NCBI RefSeq assembly: GCF_021191635.1
Contig: NZ_JAIWPR010000016.1
Span: 34,776-98,775 of the forward strand
Length of the DNA: 64,000 nucleotides
Source: Alterluteimonas quercicellularis
Lineage (GTDB): Bacteria > Pseudomonadota > Gammaproteobacteria > Xanthomonadales > Xanthomonadaceae
Direction of reading: 5' to 3'
Shown here: positions 1 through 10,682 of the stretch, in pieces
Position numbering within the stretch: position 1 is the stretch's first letter
How the letters are laid out: each line of letters starts with the position of its first letter
Notes under the pieces: model-generated
Databases searched by the model: none
Told to the model about the DNA's origin: nothing
Seen by the model: only the letters and a program-made list of their open reading frames with translations
Program-made: the position numbers and the translations under genes

Positions 1-422
1 CCGAGGCGCGCACGCGCCGCCACGGCCGCCTGCACCTGAACATCGCCGCCAGCTACGGCGGCCGCCAGGACATCGCCGCCGCCGCGCGCGCGCTGGCCGA
101 GGACGTCGCGGCCGGGCGCCTGCGCCCGGAGGACATCGACGAGGCCGCGGTCGGCGCCCGCATCGCGCTGGCCGACCTGCCGCCGCCGGACCTGTTCATC
201 CGCACCGGCGGCGACCTGCGGATCAGCAACTTCCTGCTCTGGCAGCTGGCCTATACCGAACTGTGGTTCACCGATACCCTGTGGCCCGAACTGGACGCCG
301 CCACCCTCGACCGCGCCCTGGCCGACTACGCCGCCCGCGAGCGGCGTTTCGGGCTCACCAGCGCCCAGGTCGCGGCCCCGGACACCGCCGCGGCGCCCGA
401 CACGGATACCCCGAGCCCATGA
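1..422 (+). CDS. uppS: Undecaprenyl diphosphate synthase, C-terminal part
   Basis: This gene is cut by the left edge; about 139 residues remain, read from base 3. UppS condenses eight isopentenyl units onto farnesyl diphosphate to give the C55 carrier lipid precursor for peptidoglycan and O-antigen. The diagnostic C-terminal block is present: [15 protein letters not shown] followed by [14 protein letters not shown]. In this family it contains the Arg and Ser residues that bind the IPP diphosphate and the aromatic residues near the dimer interface. A proline/alanine/threonine-rich tail follows. The stop TGA overlaps the cdsA ATG (ATGA), which implies translational coupling. Confidence 0.95.
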   Translation, partial: EARTRRHGRLHLNIAASYGGRQDIAAAARALAEDVAAGRLRPEDIDEAAVGARIALADLPPPDLFIRTGGDLRISNFLLWQLAYTELWFTDTLWPELDAATLDRALADYAARERRFGLTSAQVAAPDTAAAPDTDTPSP

Positions 423-1255
423 CCCGAACCCGCGTCCTCGCTTCCCTGGTCATGGCGCCGCTGGCGATCGCCGCGGTCCTGCTGCTGCCCACGCCGTGGA
501 TGGCGGCCCTGGCCGCGATCATGTTCCTGGGCGCGCTGTGGGAGTGGTTCCGGCTGGCCGAGATCGAGGACCCGCTGGCGCGCGGCGTGCTGCTGCTGGC
601 CAACCTGCTGCTGATGGTGGCGGTGGTGTGGGGGTCCTCCGGCGACCCGGCCGGGTCGCTGGTGCTGCTCAAGCTGCTGTGCATGGCCGGCGTCGTCTGG
701 TGGCTGCTGGCCCTGCTGTGGCTGCGCCACGCCGGCTTCGGTGCCGACCACGCCGGCAACGCGCGGGTGCTCAAGCTCGCCGCGGCCACCGCGGCGGTGC
801 TGCCGGCCTGGGCGGCGCTGAGCCTGATCCACGCCGGCGAACCGAACGGCCACGGCTGGCTGCTGGTGGCGCTGATGACCGTGTGGGCGGCGGATTCCGG
901 CGCCTACTTCGCCGGCCGCCGCTTCGGCCGCCGCAAGCTGGCGCCCCGGATCAGCCCCAACAAGACGGTCGAGGGCATGGCCGGCGGCGTGTTCGCGGGC
1001 GTGGCGGTGGCGGTGGCCGGCGGCCTGCTGTTGGGCACCCCGGCCGCGCTGATGGGCGGCGTGGCGCTGGTGGCGCTGGTTTCGGTGCTGTTCTCGGTCG
1101 TGGGCGACCTGTTCGAGAGCCTGCTCAAGCGCCACGTCGGCGCCAAGGATTCCGGGCACCTGATCCCCGGCCACGGCGGCCTGCTCGACCGGGTCGACGG
1201 CGTGCTGGCGGCGCTGCCGGTGTTCGCCATCGGGCAGATCTGGCTGGGCTTCTGA
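419..1255 (+). CDS. cdsA: Phosphatidate cytidylyltransferase (CDP-diglyceride synthase)
   Basis: CdsA makes CDP-diacylglycerol from phosphatidic acid and CTP at the inner membrane, the branch point for all phospholipids. The 278-residue product is strongly hydrophobic with about seven to eight membrane segments, beginning [20 protein letters not shown]. The family signature lies near the C-terminus at about residues 234-260: [20 protein letters not shown] then LLDRVDG, with the metal-binding K-D and D-R pairs. An upstream in-frame ATG at 263 lies inside uppS and is rejected. The start at 419 overlaps the uppS stop and gives the normal length. dxr follows after 2 nt. Confidence 0.96.
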   Translation: MTRTRVLASLVMAPLAIAAVLLLPTPWMAALAAIMFLGALWEWFRLAEIEDPLARGVLLLANLLLMVAVVWGSSGDPAGSLVLLKLLCMAGVVWWLLALLWLRHAGFGADHAGNARVLKLAAATAAVLPAWAALSLIHAGEPNGHGWLLVALMTVWAADSGAYFAGRRFGRRKLAPRISPNKTVEGMAGGVFAGVAVAVAGGLLLGTPAALMGGVALVALVSVLFSVVGDLFESLLKRHVGAKDSGHLIPGHGGLLDRVDGVLAALPVFAIGQIWLGF

Positions 1256-1257
1256 CG

Positions 1258-2436
1258 ATGCCTGCGCAGCGCGTGGCGGTGCTCGGCGCGACCGGCTCGA
1301 TCGGCGGCTCGGCGCTGGACGTCGTCGCCCGCCACCCCGGCCGCCTGCGCGCCAGCGTGCTCGCCGCCGGCGGCCGCGTGGACGCGCTGCTGGCGCTGTG
1401 CCGCGTCCATCGCCCCGACCACGCGGTCATCGCCGACCCGGCCGGCTTCGCCGCGCTGGACGAGGGCCTGCGCGCGGCCGGCCTGCCCACCCGCGCGCAC
1501 GCCGGCGACGCGGCGCTGTGCGGGCTCGCCGGCGGCGAGGACTGCGACACCGTGGTCGCGGCGATCGTCGGCGCGGCCGGCCTCGCCTCGACCCTGGCCG
1601 CGGCGCGCGCCGGCAAGCGCCTGCTGCTGGCCAACAAGGAGTCGCTGGTGATGGCCGGCGGACTGCTGATGGCCGAGGCCGCGCGCGGCGGCGCCGACAT
1701 CCTGCCCATCGACAGCGAGCACAACGCGCTGTTCCAGTGCCTGCCGGGCGGCCGCGTGGCCGACGGCGTCCGCCGGCTGGTGCTGACCGCCTCCGGCGGG
1801 CCGTTCCGCGGCCGCCGGCGCGAGCAGATGGCCGCGATCACCCCCGAGCAGGCCGTCGCCCACCCGAAGTGGTCGATGGGCCCGAAGATCTCGGTCGATT
1901 CCGCCACCCTGATGAACAAGGGCCTGGAAATCATCGAGGCGCACCACCTGTTCGGCCTGGGCAGCGACCGCATCGGCGTGGTGGTGCACCCGCAGAGCCT
2001 GGTCCACGCCCTGGTGGAGTACGTCGACGGCTCGACCCTGGCGCAACTGGGCCTGCCGGACATGCGCACCGCGCTGGCGCTGGGCTTCGCCTGGCCGGAG
2101 CGGATCGAATCCGGGGTCGCGCCGCTGGACCTGGTCGAGCACGGGCGCCTGGATTTCGAGCCGCCGGACCTGGAGGCCTTCGCCTGCCTGCGCCTGGCGC
2201 GGCAGGCGCTGGAGGCCGGCGGCACCGCGCCGGCGGTGCTGAACGCCGCCAACGAGGTCGCGGTTTCAGCCTTCCTTCAGGGCAAAATCGGTTTCCTGGG
2301 CATTCCCGCCATCGTCGAGTCCACGCTCGCGACGCTGCCGGCGACCGAGGTCGGTTCGCTGGATGCCGTGCGCGAGGCGGACGCGCGGGCGCGCCGCCAC
2401 GCCAGCCTCGCCCTCTCCCGCCACGCCGCCGCATGA
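1258..2436 (+). CDS. dxr: 1-deoxy-D-xylulose 5-phosphate reductoisomerase
   Basis: Dxr converts DXP to MEP with NADPH, the committed step of the non-mevalonate isoprenoid pathway that feeds UppS and IspA, both also in this window. The product is 392 residues, the normal length. Visible motifs are the N-terminal Rossmann loop GATGSIG (residues 10-16), [10 protein letters not shown], the metal-binding [11 protein letters not shown], the flexible loop [10 protein letters not shown], and [20 protein letters not shown] of the catalytic domain. The ATG lies 2 nt after the cdsA stop, so it is probably coupled to it. The in-frame extension upstream to 496 is a shadow within cdsA. Confidence 0.97.
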   Translation: MPAQRVAVLGATGSIGGSALDVVARHPGRLRASVLAAGGRVDALLALCRVHRPDHAVIADPAGFAALDEGLRAAGLPTRAHAGDAALCGLAGGEDCDTVVAAIVGAAGLASTLAAARAGKRLLLANKESLVMAGGLLMAEAARGGADILPIDSEHNALFQCLPGGRVADGVRRLVLTASGGPFRGRRREQMAAITPEQAVAHPKWSMGPKISVDSATLMNKGLEIIEAHHLFGLGSDRIGVVVHPQSLVHALVEYVDGSTLAQLGLPDMRTALALGFAWPERIESGVAPLDLVEHGRLDFEPPDLEAFACLRLARQALEAGGTAPAVLNAANEVAVSAFLQGKIGFLGIPAIVESTLATLPATEVGSLDAVREADARARRHASLALSRHAAA

Positions 2437-2460
2437 GTCCCCCGCGATGAGCCTGCTTCG

Positions 2461-3828
2461 ATGAGTACTCTCCTGGGTTCGGTGTGGTGGCTGATCGTCA
2501 GCCTGGGCCTGCTGGTCACCTTCCACGAGTTCGGCCACTACTGGGTGGCCCGGCGCACCGGGGTCAAGGTGCTGCGCTTCTCGGTCGGCTTCGGCAAGCC
2601 GCTGTGGTCGCGCCGCAACCGCGACGGCACCGAGTTCGCGATCGCGGCGATCCCGCTCGGCGGCTACGTGAAGATGCTCGACGAGCGCGAGGCGCCGGTG
2701 CCCGCCGAGGAGGCCTCGCAGGCCTTCAACCGCAAGACGGTGGGCCAGCGCATGGCGATCGTCGCCGCGGGGCCGGCGGCCAACCTGCTGCTGTGCGTGG
2801 CGCTGCTGTGGGCGATGTTCGTCATCGGCCGCGCCGACTACCAGCCGGTGGTGGGCCAGGCGCGCGCGGTGGCGGCCGAGGCCGGGCTGCAGCGCGGCGA
2901 CCGCATCCTGGCGGTCGGCGAGCGCGACACCCCGACCTGGAACGAAGTGCAGCTGGCCCTGCTGCCGGCGGCCCTGGACCGCCGCGACGTGACCCTGCGG
3001 GTGGTCGACGCCGGCGGCCGCGAGGCCGAGCGCCGGCTGCCGCTGTCGGCGCTCGGTTCGGACCTCGACGACCGCGCGCTGCTGCCCTCGATCGGCCTGG
3101 TACCCCGCCACCTGCTGGCCCCGGCGGTGATCGGCCGGGTGCTGCCCGACTCCCCGGCCTGGGGCGTCCTGGCCGAGGACGACCGGGTCACCGCGGTCGA
3201 CGGCACCCCGGTCGCCAGCTTCGAGGAGATCGCCCCGCTGGTGCGCGCGCTGGGCGAGGAAGGCGGCACCGGCATGGTCGAGGTCGAGCGCGACGGCCAG
3301 CGGCTGGCCCTGGAGGTGACGCCGCGCCGCCTGCACGACGACGGCGGCCGCGAGTACTGGGGGCTGGGGATCGAGTCGGCCCGCGGCCAGCCGCCGGCCA
3401 AGGACGCGGTGCAGCGCTACGGCCCGCTGGCGGCGGTGCCGGCCGCGCTGCGCGAGACCGGGCACCTCACCGGGCAGCTGTTCGGCATGATTGGGCGGGC
3501 GTTCACCGGCCGCATCGCGCTGGAGAACACCGTCGCCGGCCCGATCACCATCGCCCGCGCCACCAACGCCTACGCCCAGCAGGGCACGGCCTGGTACCTC
3601 ACCATCCTCGCGCTGCTGTCGCTGAGCCTGGCGGTCCTCAACCTGCTGCCGATCCCGCTGTTGGATGGGGGACACCTGATGTATTACCTTATCGAGTTGG
3701 TCAAGGGCAGCCCGCTGAGCGAACGGGCCATGGCCGCCGGCCAGTATGTCGGCCTGCTCCTGCTCGCCTGCCTCATGGGGTTGGCGTTCCACAACGACAT
3801 CCTGTCCCTGCCCATGCTGCAACGCTGA
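2461..3828 (+). CDS. rseP: RseP site-2 intramembrane zinc protease
   Basis: RseP cleaves anti-sigma factor RseA inside the membrane during the envelope stress response and clears signal-peptide remnants. The 455-residue product has the zinc motif HEFGH at residues 22-26 in the first membrane segment. It also has a central periplasmic part consistent with two PDZ domains (QRGDRILAVG and SPAWGVLAEDDRVTAVDG) and the second-half motif LLPIPLLDGGHL around residue 400, which supplies the third zinc ligand. It sits between dxr and bamA, as in many gammaproteobacteria. The start is the first ATG giving the canonical N-terminus MSTLLGSVWWLIVS. Confidence 0.97.
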   Translation: MSTLLGSVWWLIVSLGLLVTFHEFGHYWVARRTGVKVLRFSVGFGKPLWSRRNRDGTEFAIAAIPLGGYVKMLDEREAPVPAEEASQAFNRKTVGQRMAIVAAGPAANLLLCVALLWAMFVIGRADYQPVVGQARAVAAEAGLQRGDRILAVGERDTPTWNEVQLALLPAALDRRDVTLRVVDAGGREAERRLPLSALGSDLDDRALLPSIGLVPRHLLAPAVIGRVLPDSPAWGVLAEDDRVTAVDGTPVASFEEIAPLVRALGEEGGTGMVEVERDGQRLALEVTPRRLHDDGGREYWGLGIESARGQPPAKDAVQRYGPLAAVPAALRETGHLTGQLFGMIGRAFTGRIALENTVAGPITIARATNAYAQQGTAWYLTILALLSLSLAVLNLLPIPLLDGGHLMYYLIELVKGSPLSERAMAAGQYVGLLLLACLMGLAFHNDILSLPMLQR

Positions 3829-3886
3829 CAGCCCGAACCTCGCCCCGCGGCCTCCCGCGAGGCGCACTCCCCAACGGACGTACTAG

Positions 3887-6382
3887 ATGACGCGTATTCC
3901 CAGCCGCCGCCTGCTCGCCCTCGCCCTCACCGCGGCCATCGCCGCGCCTGCCTGGGCCCAGACGGCGCCGGCCGCGCCCGCCGCGCAGCCCGCCGCGAGC
4001 GGCGCGTTCACGGTCTCCGACATCCGCATCGACGGCCTGCAGCGCATCGGCGCCGGCACCGTGTTCACCTACCTGCCGATCGAGCGCGGCGACACCGTGG
4101 ACCAGGCCCGCGTGGGCGAGTCGATCCGCGCGCTGTACCGCACCGGCTTCTTCGAGGACGTGCAGGTCGGCCGCCAGGGCGACATCCTGGTGGTGACGGT
4201 GACCGAGCGCCCGGCGATCAACCGGCTCACCCTGACCGGCAACAAGGACATCAAGACCGAGGACCTGCAGCGCGGCCTGACCGACATCGGCCTGTCCGAG
4301 GGCGACACCTTCGACCGCCTCGCGCTCGACCGCGTCACCCAGGAGCTGACCCGCCAGTACAACAACCGCGGCAAGTACAACGTCAGCATCACCCCGACCG
4401 TCTCCCAGCTCGACCGCAACCGCGTCGACGTCACCATCGCCATCGACGAGGGCAAGGCGGCCAAGATCCGCCACATCAACCTGATCGGCAACGAGACCTA
4501 CGAGCAGGAGGAGATCACCGATGCGTGGGAGTCGGGCGAGAGCAACTGGCTGAGCTGGTACCGCCGCGACGACCAGTACTCGCGCGAGAAGCTGTCGGGC
4601 GACCTGGAGAAGCTCAACAACTTCTACCTCGACCGCGGCTACGTCGACTTCGCCGTCGACAACACCCAGGTCTCGATCAGCCCCGACAAGCGCGACATGT
4701 ACATCACCGCCGGCATCACCGAGGGCGAGATCTACACCGTCTCCGGCGTCGAGATCACCGGCGACACCATCCTGCCGAGGGAGCAGATCGAGGAGCGGCT
4801 GTTCATCCGCGAGGGCCAGACCTTCTCGCGCGCCCTGCTCGAGCTGACCTCCGATTCCATCGTGGCCACGCTGAGCAACATCGGCTACGCCTTCGCGCAG
4901 GTGAACCCGATCCCCGAGGTCAACCGCGAGGACCGCACCGTCGCCATCAACCTGCAGGTGGTGCCGGGGCCGCGCGTCAACGTGCGCCGGCTCGTGTTCA
5001 AGGGCAACACCCGCACCTCCGACGAGGTGCTGCGCCGCGAGATGCGCCAGTTCGAGGGCGCCTGGTACTCGCAGGCCGCGATCGACCGTTCCAAGGTGCG
5101 CCTGCAGCGGCTGGGCTTCTTCGAGTCGGGCAGCGTCAACGTCGAGACCCAGCCGGTGCCGGGCAGCCAGGACGAGGTCGACGTGGTCTTCGACGTCAAG
5201 GAGACCACCTCGGGCAGCTTCGTCTTCGGCCTGGGCTACTCGCAGCTGTCGGGCGTGACCACCTCGGTGCAGCTGTCGCAGAACAACTTCCTGGGCAGCG
5301 GCAACCGCGTCTCGATCGAGGCCAGCCGCAACGTCTACCTGCAGCGCTACGCGTTCTCCTACCTCAACCCGTACTTCACCGACGACGGCGTGTCGCTGGG
5401 CTACAACCTGTGGTGGCGCGAGTTCGACAACTCCGAGTTCAACACCGCGCAGTACTCCTCGACCAGCGCCGCGGGCCAGGCCTTCTTCGGCGTGCCGATC
5501 ACCGAGAACGACAGCATCTCAGTGCTGTTCGGCATCGACCGCAACGAGATCTTCACCTACCGCGGCTACACCCCGGACTCGATCGTCGACTACGTCGACG
5601 CCTTCAACACCCGCACCTTCCACTCCTGGCGCACCGAGGTGGGCTGGGCGCGCGACACCCGCAACGACTTCCTGCAGCCCACCCGCGGCACCTACCAGCG
5701 GGTGTCGGCGGAAGTCGCCCTGCCCGGCTCCACCGCGGAGTTCTACAAGCTCAACTACGAGTTCTCCAAGTACTGGCCGATCAGCCGCGCGTTCGTGCTC
5801 AACACCCGCGCCGAGATCGGCTACGGCGACAGCTACGGCGACGACGTCACCCGCAACATCTGCTTCACCGCGCCCACCGAGGCCAACCCGAACCCGGTGC
5901 ACAGCGAGCCCTGCGAGACCACCTCGCCGGACTACGTGCGCACGGTCACCGCCTCCGGCCTGCCGTTCTTCGAGAACTTCTACGCCGGCGGCACGCGCTC
6001 GGTGCGCGGCTTCCGCGACAACACCCTGGGCCCGCGCGAGGCGGCCAGCAACAGCACCTACCTGCAGCCGCTGGGCGGCTCGCTGAAGACGGTCGGCTCG
6101 CTGGAGATGTACTTCCCGACCCTGCTCGACTCGCCGGCGGCGCGCATCTCCGCCTTCGTCGACTTCGGCAACGTCTACAGCGACTTCGACGCCTTCGAGG
6201 CGCGCGACCTGCGCATCTCCGCCGGCGTGGCGCTGATGTGGCGCGCCCCGGTGGGCCCGATCTCGATCAGCTACGCGTTCCCGATCGAGAAGCAGGACGA
6301 CGTGTTCGGCGACGCCGGCGACCTGATCCGCCGCGGCGACGAGGTCGAGCGCCTGCAGTTCACCTTCGGCGGCGCGTTCTGA
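3887..6382 (+). CDS. bamA: Outer membrane protein assembly factor BamA
   Basis: BamA is the central Omp85 subunit of the machine that folds beta-barrel proteins into the outer membrane. The 831-residue product has a signal peptide (cleavage predicted after AWA, residue 24). Five POTRA repeats follow (from FTVSDIRIDGLQRIG), then a 16-strand barrel with the conserved loop-6 motif (S)VRGFRDNTLGP. The protein ends in phenylalanine (FTFGGAF), the C-terminal signal for outer-membrane proteins. In enterobacteria skp lies between bamA and lpxD; here lpxD starts 20 nt after the bamA stop. Confidence 0.98.
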   Translation: MTRIPSRRLLALALTAAIAAPAWAQTAPAAPAAQPAASGAFTVSDIRIDGLQRIGAGTVFTYLPIERGDTVDQARVGESIRALYRTGFFEDVQVGRQGDILVVTVTERPAINRLTLTGNKDIKTEDLQRGLTDIGLSEGDTFDRLALDRVTQELTRQYNNRGKYNVSITPTVSQLDRNRVDVTIAIDEGKAAKIRHINLIGNETYEQEEITDAWESGESNWLSWYRRDDQYSREKLSGDLEKLNNFYLDRGYVDFAVDNTQVSISPDKRDMYITAGITEGEIYTVSGVEITGDTILPREQIEERLFIREGQTFSRALLELTSDSIVATLSNIGYAFAQVNPIPEVNREDRTVAINLQVVPGPRVNVRRLVFKGNTRTSDEVLRREMRQFEGAWYSQAAIDRSKVRLQRLGFFESGSVNVETQPVPGSQDEVDVVFDVKETTSGSFVFGLGYSQLSGVTTSVQLSQNNFLGSGNRVSIEASRNVYLQRYAFSYLNPYFTDDGVSLGYNLWWREFDNSEFNTAQYSSTSAAGQAFFGVPITENDSISVLFGIDRNEIFTYRGYTPDSIVDYVDAFNTRTFHSWRTEVGWARDTRNDFLQPTRGTYQRVSAEVALPGSTAEFYKLNYEFSKYWPISRAFVLNTRAEIGYGDSYGDDVTRNICFTAPTEANPNPVHSEPCETTSPDYVRTVTASGLPFFENFYAGGTRSVRGFRDNTLGPREAASNSTYLQPLGGSLKTVGSLEMYFPTLLDSPAARISAFVDFGNVYSDFDAFEARDLRISAGVALMWRAPVGPISISYAFPIEKQDDVFGDAGDLIRRGDEVERLQFTFGGAF

Positions 6383-6402
6383 CCGCGCGTCGCCGGCTTA
6401 CC

Positions 6403-7434
6403 GTGGCAACCCCCTCCCATACCGCCTCGGAACTGGCGGAGCGCTTCGGCCTGTCGTTGCGCGGCGACGGCGACGTCGTCGTGCGCGGCGTCGCCCCGCT
6501 CGGCCGCGCCGGCGCCGACGAGCTGTCGTTCCTGTCCAACCCGCGCCTGCGCGCGCAGCTCGACGCCAGCGCCGCGGGCGTGGTGGTGCTGCGCGCGGCC
6601 GACGCCGAAGGCCATGCCGGCACCGCCCTGCTGGCCAGGGACCCGTACGTCGCCTACGCCAAGATCGCCTCGCTGTTCGAGCCGCGGCCCGCGCACGCGC
6701 CGGGCATCCACCCGACCGCCGTGGTCGACCCCAGCGCCCAGGTCGATCCCGATGCCGCGATCGGGCCGCACGTCTGCATCGGCCCGCGCAGCACCGTGGC
6801 CGCGGGCTGCAGCATCGGTCCGGGCTGCACGATCGGCGAGGACTGCCACCTCGACGCCGGCTGCACGCTGGTCGCGCGGGTGACGCTCGACCGCCGGGTG
6901 CGCCTGGGCAAGCGGGTGCAGATCCAGCCCGGCGCCGTGCTCGGCGCGGAGGGCTTCGGCCTGGCGATGGAGGACGGCCGCTGGATCAAGGTGCCACAGC
7001 TGGGCGGCGTGGTCTGCGGCGACGACGTCGAGATCGGCGCCAACACCACCATCGACCGCGGCGCGCTCGACGACACCGTGCTCGAGGACGGCGTGCGCCT
7101 GGACAACCTGATCCAGATCGCCCACAACGTCCACATCGGCGCGCACACGGCGATGGCCGGCTGCGTCGGCGTCGCCGGCAGCACCCGCATCGGCCGCTAC
7201 TGCATGATCGCCGGCAAGGTCGGCATCTCCGGCCACATCGAGATCTGCGACCGCGTGCTGGTGCACGCGATGTCGATGGTCTCGGCTTCGATCGACGAGC
7301 CCGGCGAGTACTCGTCGGGCATTCCGGCCATGGCCACGCGCGAGTGGCGCCGCAACGCCGTGCGCCTGCGGCAGCTCGACGCGATCGCGCGCCGCGTGGG
7401 CGCGCTGGAGAAAGGACGAGAAGGACAAGCATGA
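6403..7434 (+). CDS. lpxD: UDP-3-O-(3-hydroxyacyl)glucosamine N-acyltransferase LpxD
   Basis: LpxD adds the second 3-hydroxyacyl chain in lipid A synthesis. The GTG at 6403 gives 343 residues (VATPSHTASELAERFGL), matching family length and the N-terminal uridine-binding domain. The longer open frame upstream is a shadow of bamA. Left-handed beta-helix hexapeptide repeats begin near [12 protein letters not shown]. The active-site region includes GAEGFGLA and LDNLIQIAHNVHIG, where the second His is the presumed catalytic base, and the C-terminus forms a helical bundle. The stop overlaps the fabZ ATG by 4 nt. Confidence 0.96.
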   Translation: MATPSHTASELAERFGLSLRGDGDVVVRGVAPLGRAGADELSFLSNPRLRAQLDASAAGVVVLRAADAEGHAGTALLARDPYVAYAKIASLFEPRPAHAPGIHPTAVVDPSAQVDPDAAIGPHVCIGPRSTVAAGCSIGPGCTIGEDCHLDAGCTLVARVTLDRRVRLGKRVQIQPGAVLGAEGFGLAMEDGRWIKVPQLGGVVCGDDVEIGANTTIDRGALDDTVLEDGVRLDNLIQIAHNVHIGAHTAMAGCVGVAGSTRIGRYCMIAGKVGISGHIEICDRVLVHAMSMVSASIDEPGEYSSGIPAMATREWRRNAVRLRQLDAIARRVGALEKGREGQA

Positions 7435-7889
7435 CCACCGGGGACTTCAAGCTGCCCATCGAGCACGACGGCGTGCTCAAGCTGCTGCCGCACCGCTACC
7501 CGTTCCTGCTCATCGACCGCGTGGTCGCCTACGAGCCGCATGCGCGCGTGGTCTGCCACAAGAGCGTCAGCGGCAACGAGCACTTCTTCCAGGGCCACTT
7601 CCCGGGCCGCCCGGTGATGCCGGGCGTGCTGGTGATCGAGGCGCTGGCGCAGGCCGGCGGCATCCTCACCCACCTCGACCTGGGCGCCGACCACTGCGGC
7701 GACCTGTCCTACCTGGTCAAGATCGACAAGGCCAAGTTCTCGCGGATGGTGCTCCCCGGCGACCGCCTGGAGCTGGAGGTCGGCGTGCGCCGCGAGATCC
7801 GCAACATGACCCTGTACGTGGGCGTGGCGCGCGTGGACGGGCAGGAGGTCGCCTGCGCCGAGATCCTGTGCGCGCGGGCCGCCGGCTGA
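7431..7889 (+). CDS. fabZ: 3-hydroxyacyl-ACP dehydratase FabZ
   Basis: FabZ dehydrates 3-hydroxyacyl-ACP in fatty acid elongation and competes with LpxA/LpxD for the same hydroxyacyl-ACP pool. The 152-residue hot-dog protein carries [14 protein letters not shown] and the active-site segment [20 protein letters not shown] with the catalytic His and Glu. The chosen ATG overlaps the lpxD stop (ATGA). Longer in-frame starts would lie inside lpxD. lpxA follows after 1 nt, so lpxD-fabZ-lpxA is a tightly coupled unit. Confidence 0.97.
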   Translation: MTTGDFKLPIEHDGVLKLLPHRYPFLLIDRVVAYEPHARVVCHKSVSGNEHFFQGHFPGRPVMPGVLVIEALAQAGGILTHLDLGADHCGDLSYLVKIDKAKFSRMVLPGDRLELEVGVRREIRNMTLYVGVARVDGQEVACAEILCARAAG

Positions 7890-7890
7890 C

Positions 7891-8679
7891 ATGGCGGCCG
7901 GGACCCGCATCCATCCCACCGCGGTCGTCGACCCGTCGGCGCGGCTGGGCGAGGGCGTGGAGATCGGCGCCTTCTGCCTGATCGGGCCGGAGGTGGAGAT
8001 CGGCGACGGCACCCGCGTCGGCCCCCACTGCAGCATCCAGGGCCCGGCGCGGATCGGCCGCGACAACCGCTTCCACGGCCACGCCGCGATCGGCGGCGAG
8101 CCGCAGGACAAGAAGTTCCGCGGCGAGCGCGTGGACCTGGTGATCGGCGACCGCAACGTCGTGCGCGAGTTCGTCACCGTCAACCGCGGCACCGGCGAGG
8201 GCGGCGGCACCACCCGCATCGGCGACGACAACTGGCTGCTGGCCTACGTGCACGTCGCCCACGACTGCGCGGTCGGCAGCCACTGCGTGTTCTCCAACAA
8301 CGCCACCCTCGCCGGCCACGTCGAGATCGGCGACCACGTGATCCTCAGCGGCTTCGCCGGCATCCACCAGTTCTGCCGGATCGGCATGCACGCCTTCGTC
8401 GGCATGGGCGCCTTCGTCAACGGCGACGTGCCGCCCTTCGTGACCGTGGCCCAGGACGGCTACGGCCGGCCGCGCGGCATCAACAGCGAAGGCCTGAAGC
8501 GGCGCGGCTTCGACGCCGAGCGCACGGCGGCGATCAAGCGCGCCTACCGGGCGTTGTACGTGTCCGGCGCCTCGCTCGACGAGGCGCGCGCGAAGCTGGC
8601 CGAGCTGGCCGCCGACAGCGAGGACGTGCGCGCCGTGCTGGAGTTCGTCGAGACCGCCAGGCGGCCCTTGCTAAGATGA
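7891..8679 (+). CDS. lpxA: Acyl-ACP--UDP-N-acetylglucosamine O-acyltransferase
   Basis: LpxA performs the first, reversible step of lipid A synthesis, acylating UDP-GlcNAc at O-3. The product is 262 residues, the usual length. It has imperfect hexapeptide repeats from the N-terminus ([20 protein letters not shown]), the catalytic-histidine region [14 protein letters not shown], the segment [16 protein letters not shown], and the C-terminal helical domain ([20 protein letters not shown]). The start lies 1 nt after the fabZ stop. Confidence 0.97.
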   Translation: MAAGTRIHPTAVVDPSARLGEGVEIGAFCLIGPEVEIGDGTRVGPHCSIQGPARIGRDNRFHGHAAIGGEPQDKKFRGERVDLVIGDRNVVREFVTVNRGTGEGGGTTRIGDDNWLLAYVHVAHDCAVGSHCVFSNNATLAGHVEIGDHVILSGFAGIHQFCRIGMHAFVGMGAFVNGDVPPFVTVAQDGYGRPRGINSEGLKRRGFDAERTAAIKRAYRALYVSGASLDEARAKLAELAADSEDVRAVLEFVETARRPLLR

Positions 8680-8707
8680 ACGTCCCGGCCGCGGACTCCG
8701 CCCGAAC

Positions 8708-9934
8708 GTGAACAGCGCCACGCAGACCACGACGGACACGGCCCCGGCCCTCCCCGACACCCCGCTCCCGGCACCGGCCGGCCCGGCGCCGCGCTTCGCG
8801 CTGGTGGCCGGCGAGGCCTCGGGCGACCAGCTCGGCGCCGGCCTGGTGCACGCCCTGCGCCAGCGCTTCCCGCAGGCGCGCTTCGCCGGCGTCGGCGGCG
8901 ACGCGATGCGGCGCGCCGGCGTGGACACCTGGCACGACGCCTCCGAGCTCGCGGTCATGGGGCTCGCCGAGGTGCTGGCCCACCTGCCGCGGCTGCTGAA
9001 GCTGCGCGCCGTGCTGCAGCAGCGGCTGCTGGCCTGGAGTCCGGACGTGTTCATCGGCATCGACGCGCCCGACTTCAACCTCGGCCTGGAGCGCCGCCTC
9101 AAGCAGCGCGGCCTGCGCACGGTGCACTACGTGAGCCCCTCGGTGTGGGCCTGGCGCCGCGGCCGCGCCGCCCGCATCGGCCGCAGCGCCGACCGCGTGC
9201 TGTGCCTGTTCCCGATGGAGCCGCCGATCTACGCCGGCTACGGCGTCGACGCCCGCTTCGTCGGCCACCCCATGGCCGACGAGATGCCGCTGCTGCCCGA
9301 CCGCCGCGGCGCACGGCAGCGCCTCGGCCTGCCGCGGCAGGCGCAGGTGCTGGCGGTGCTGCCCGGCTCGCGCCTGGGCGAGATCGAGCGCCTGGGCCGG
9401 ATCTTCCTCGAGGCCGCCGCCCTGGTCGCCGCCGCCGTGCCCGGCCTGCGCGTGGTGGTGCCGGCCGCGAATCCCGCCTGCCGGCAGGCGCTGGACGCCC
9501 TGGCCGCCGCCTCGCCGCTGCGCGGCGACGCGCTGCAGATCGTCGACGGCCGCGCCCGCGAGGCGATGACCGCCGCCGACGCCGTGCTGATCGCCTCGGG
9601 CACCGCCACCCTCGAAGGCCTGCTGGCGAAGCGGCCGATGGTGGTCGGCTACCGGGTCTCGCGCGCCACCGCCGCCATCGTGCGCGCGCTCGGCCTGCTG
9701 AAGGTGGACACCTACTCGCTGCCCAACGTGCTGGCCGGCGCGCGCCTGGTGCCCGAGCTGGTGCAGGAGGACTGCACCCCGGAGCGGCTGGCCGCGGCCG
9801 TGCTCGGCTACCTGCAGGACCCGGCCGCCGCCGCCGCGCTGGAGCCGCGCTTCGCCGAGATCCACCGCACCCTGCGCCGCGACGCCTCCGCGCGCGCCGC
9901 CGACGTGGTCGAGACGCTGATCGTGCGCCGCTAG
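8708..9934 (+). CDS. lpxB: Lipid-A-disaccharide synthase
   Basis: LpxB is a GT19 glycosyltransferase that joins UDP-2,3-diacylglucosamine and lipid X into the lipid A disaccharide at the inner membrane. The 408-residue product has an extra Pro/Ala-rich N-terminus before the conserved [17 protein letters not shown]. Other family segments are [26 protein letters not shown] and FVGHPMADE, and LPGSRLGEI and the ASGTATLE loop in the C-terminal nucleotide-binding half. The start is GTG (8708); no ATG fits the frame. A TAAGAT hexamer at 8672-8677 could be a local -10 box. Confidence 0.95.
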   Translation: MNSATQTTTDTAPALPDTPLPAPAGPAPRFALVAGEASGDQLGAGLVHALRQRFPQARFAGVGGDAMRRAGVDTWHDASELAVMGLAEVLAHLPRLLKLRAVLQQRLLAWSPDVFIGIDAPDFNLGLERRLKQRGLRTVHYVSPSVWAWRRGRAARIGRSADRVLCLFPMEPPIYAGYGVDARFVGHPMADEMPLLPDRRGARQRLGLPRQAQVLAVLPGSRLGEIERLGRIFLEAAALVAAAVPGLRVVVPAANPACRQALDALAAASPLRGDALQIVDGRAREAMTAADAVLIASGTATLEGLLAKRPMVVGYRVSRATAAIVRALGLLKVDTYSLPNVLAGARLVPELVQEDCTPERLAAAVLGYLQDPAAAAALEPRFAEIHRTLRRDASARAADVVETLIVRR

Positions 9935-10052
9935 CCGCACCGAATCCCGAAAACGGTTCGAGCGCCCGCATGCAGGCGCGCCTTGCCCGCCCCGGCCCCC
10001 GCGGCTACCCTGCGCGCATGCGCCGCCTTCCCGACTGCCGCCGAGCCGCCCC

Positions 10053-10682
10053 GTGAGCGAGTGGATCGCCGGCGTCGACGAGGCCGGCCGCGGCCCGCTG
10101 GCCGGGCCGGTGGTGGTGGCCGCGGTGGTGTTCGATCCCGCCCGCCCGCGCATCAACGGCCTCGACGATTCCAAGCGGCTGACGCCGCAGCGCCGCGAGA
10201 CGCTGTACGCGCGCATCGTCGACCGCGCCCTGGCCTACAGCATCGTGTTCGTGGAGGCGCCCGAGGTCGACCGCCTCAACATCTTCCAGGCGACCATGCT
10301 GGGCATGCGCCAGGCGCTGGAGGCGGCCACCGCGTCGCTCGACCGCGCGCGCTGCACGGCGCGCGTGGACGGCAACCACCTGCCGCGCGCGCTGCCCTGC
10401 CGCGCCGAGGCGTGGATCGGCGGCGACGCCCGCGACCGCGCGATCATGGCCGCGTCCATCCTCGCCAAGGTGGCCCGCGACCGCGCCATGGTCGAGCTGC
10501 ACGCGCACCACCCGGTCTACCGCTTCGACGCCCACAAGGGCTATTCCACGCCCACGCACCTGGCCGCCCTGCGCGAGCACGGGCCCTGCCCGGCGCACCG
10601 GCGCAGCTTCGCGCCCGTGCGCGAGGCGCTGGCGCCGGCGCCCGCCTGCCCGGACCTCTTCGCCGCGCCCGCGCTCGCCTAG
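10053..10682 (+). CDS. rnhB: Ribonuclease HII
   Basis: RNase HII removes ribonucleotides misincorporated in DNA. The 209-residue product begins [20 protein letters not shown]. The catalytic D-E pair is at residues 9-10, with further acidic residues in the ARVDGNHLP strand and in [14 protein letters not shown]. The GSYF-like helical end is replaced by [20 protein letters not shown], as usual for this family. The start is GTG at 10053. An Ala/Pro-rich C-terminal tail of about 20 residues follows the last conserved block. The lpxB-rnhB-dnaE order is typical of gammaproteobacteria. Confidence 0.96.
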   Translation: MSEWIAGVDEAGRGPLAGPVVVAAVVFDPARPRINGLDDSKRLTPQRRETLYARIVDRALAYSIVFVEAPEVDRLNIFQATMLGMRQALEAATASLDRARCTARVDGNHLPRALPCRAEAWIGGDARDRAIMAASILAKVARDRAMVELHAHHPVYRFDAHKGYSTPTHLAALREHGPCPAHRRSFAPVREALAPAPACPDLFAAPALA

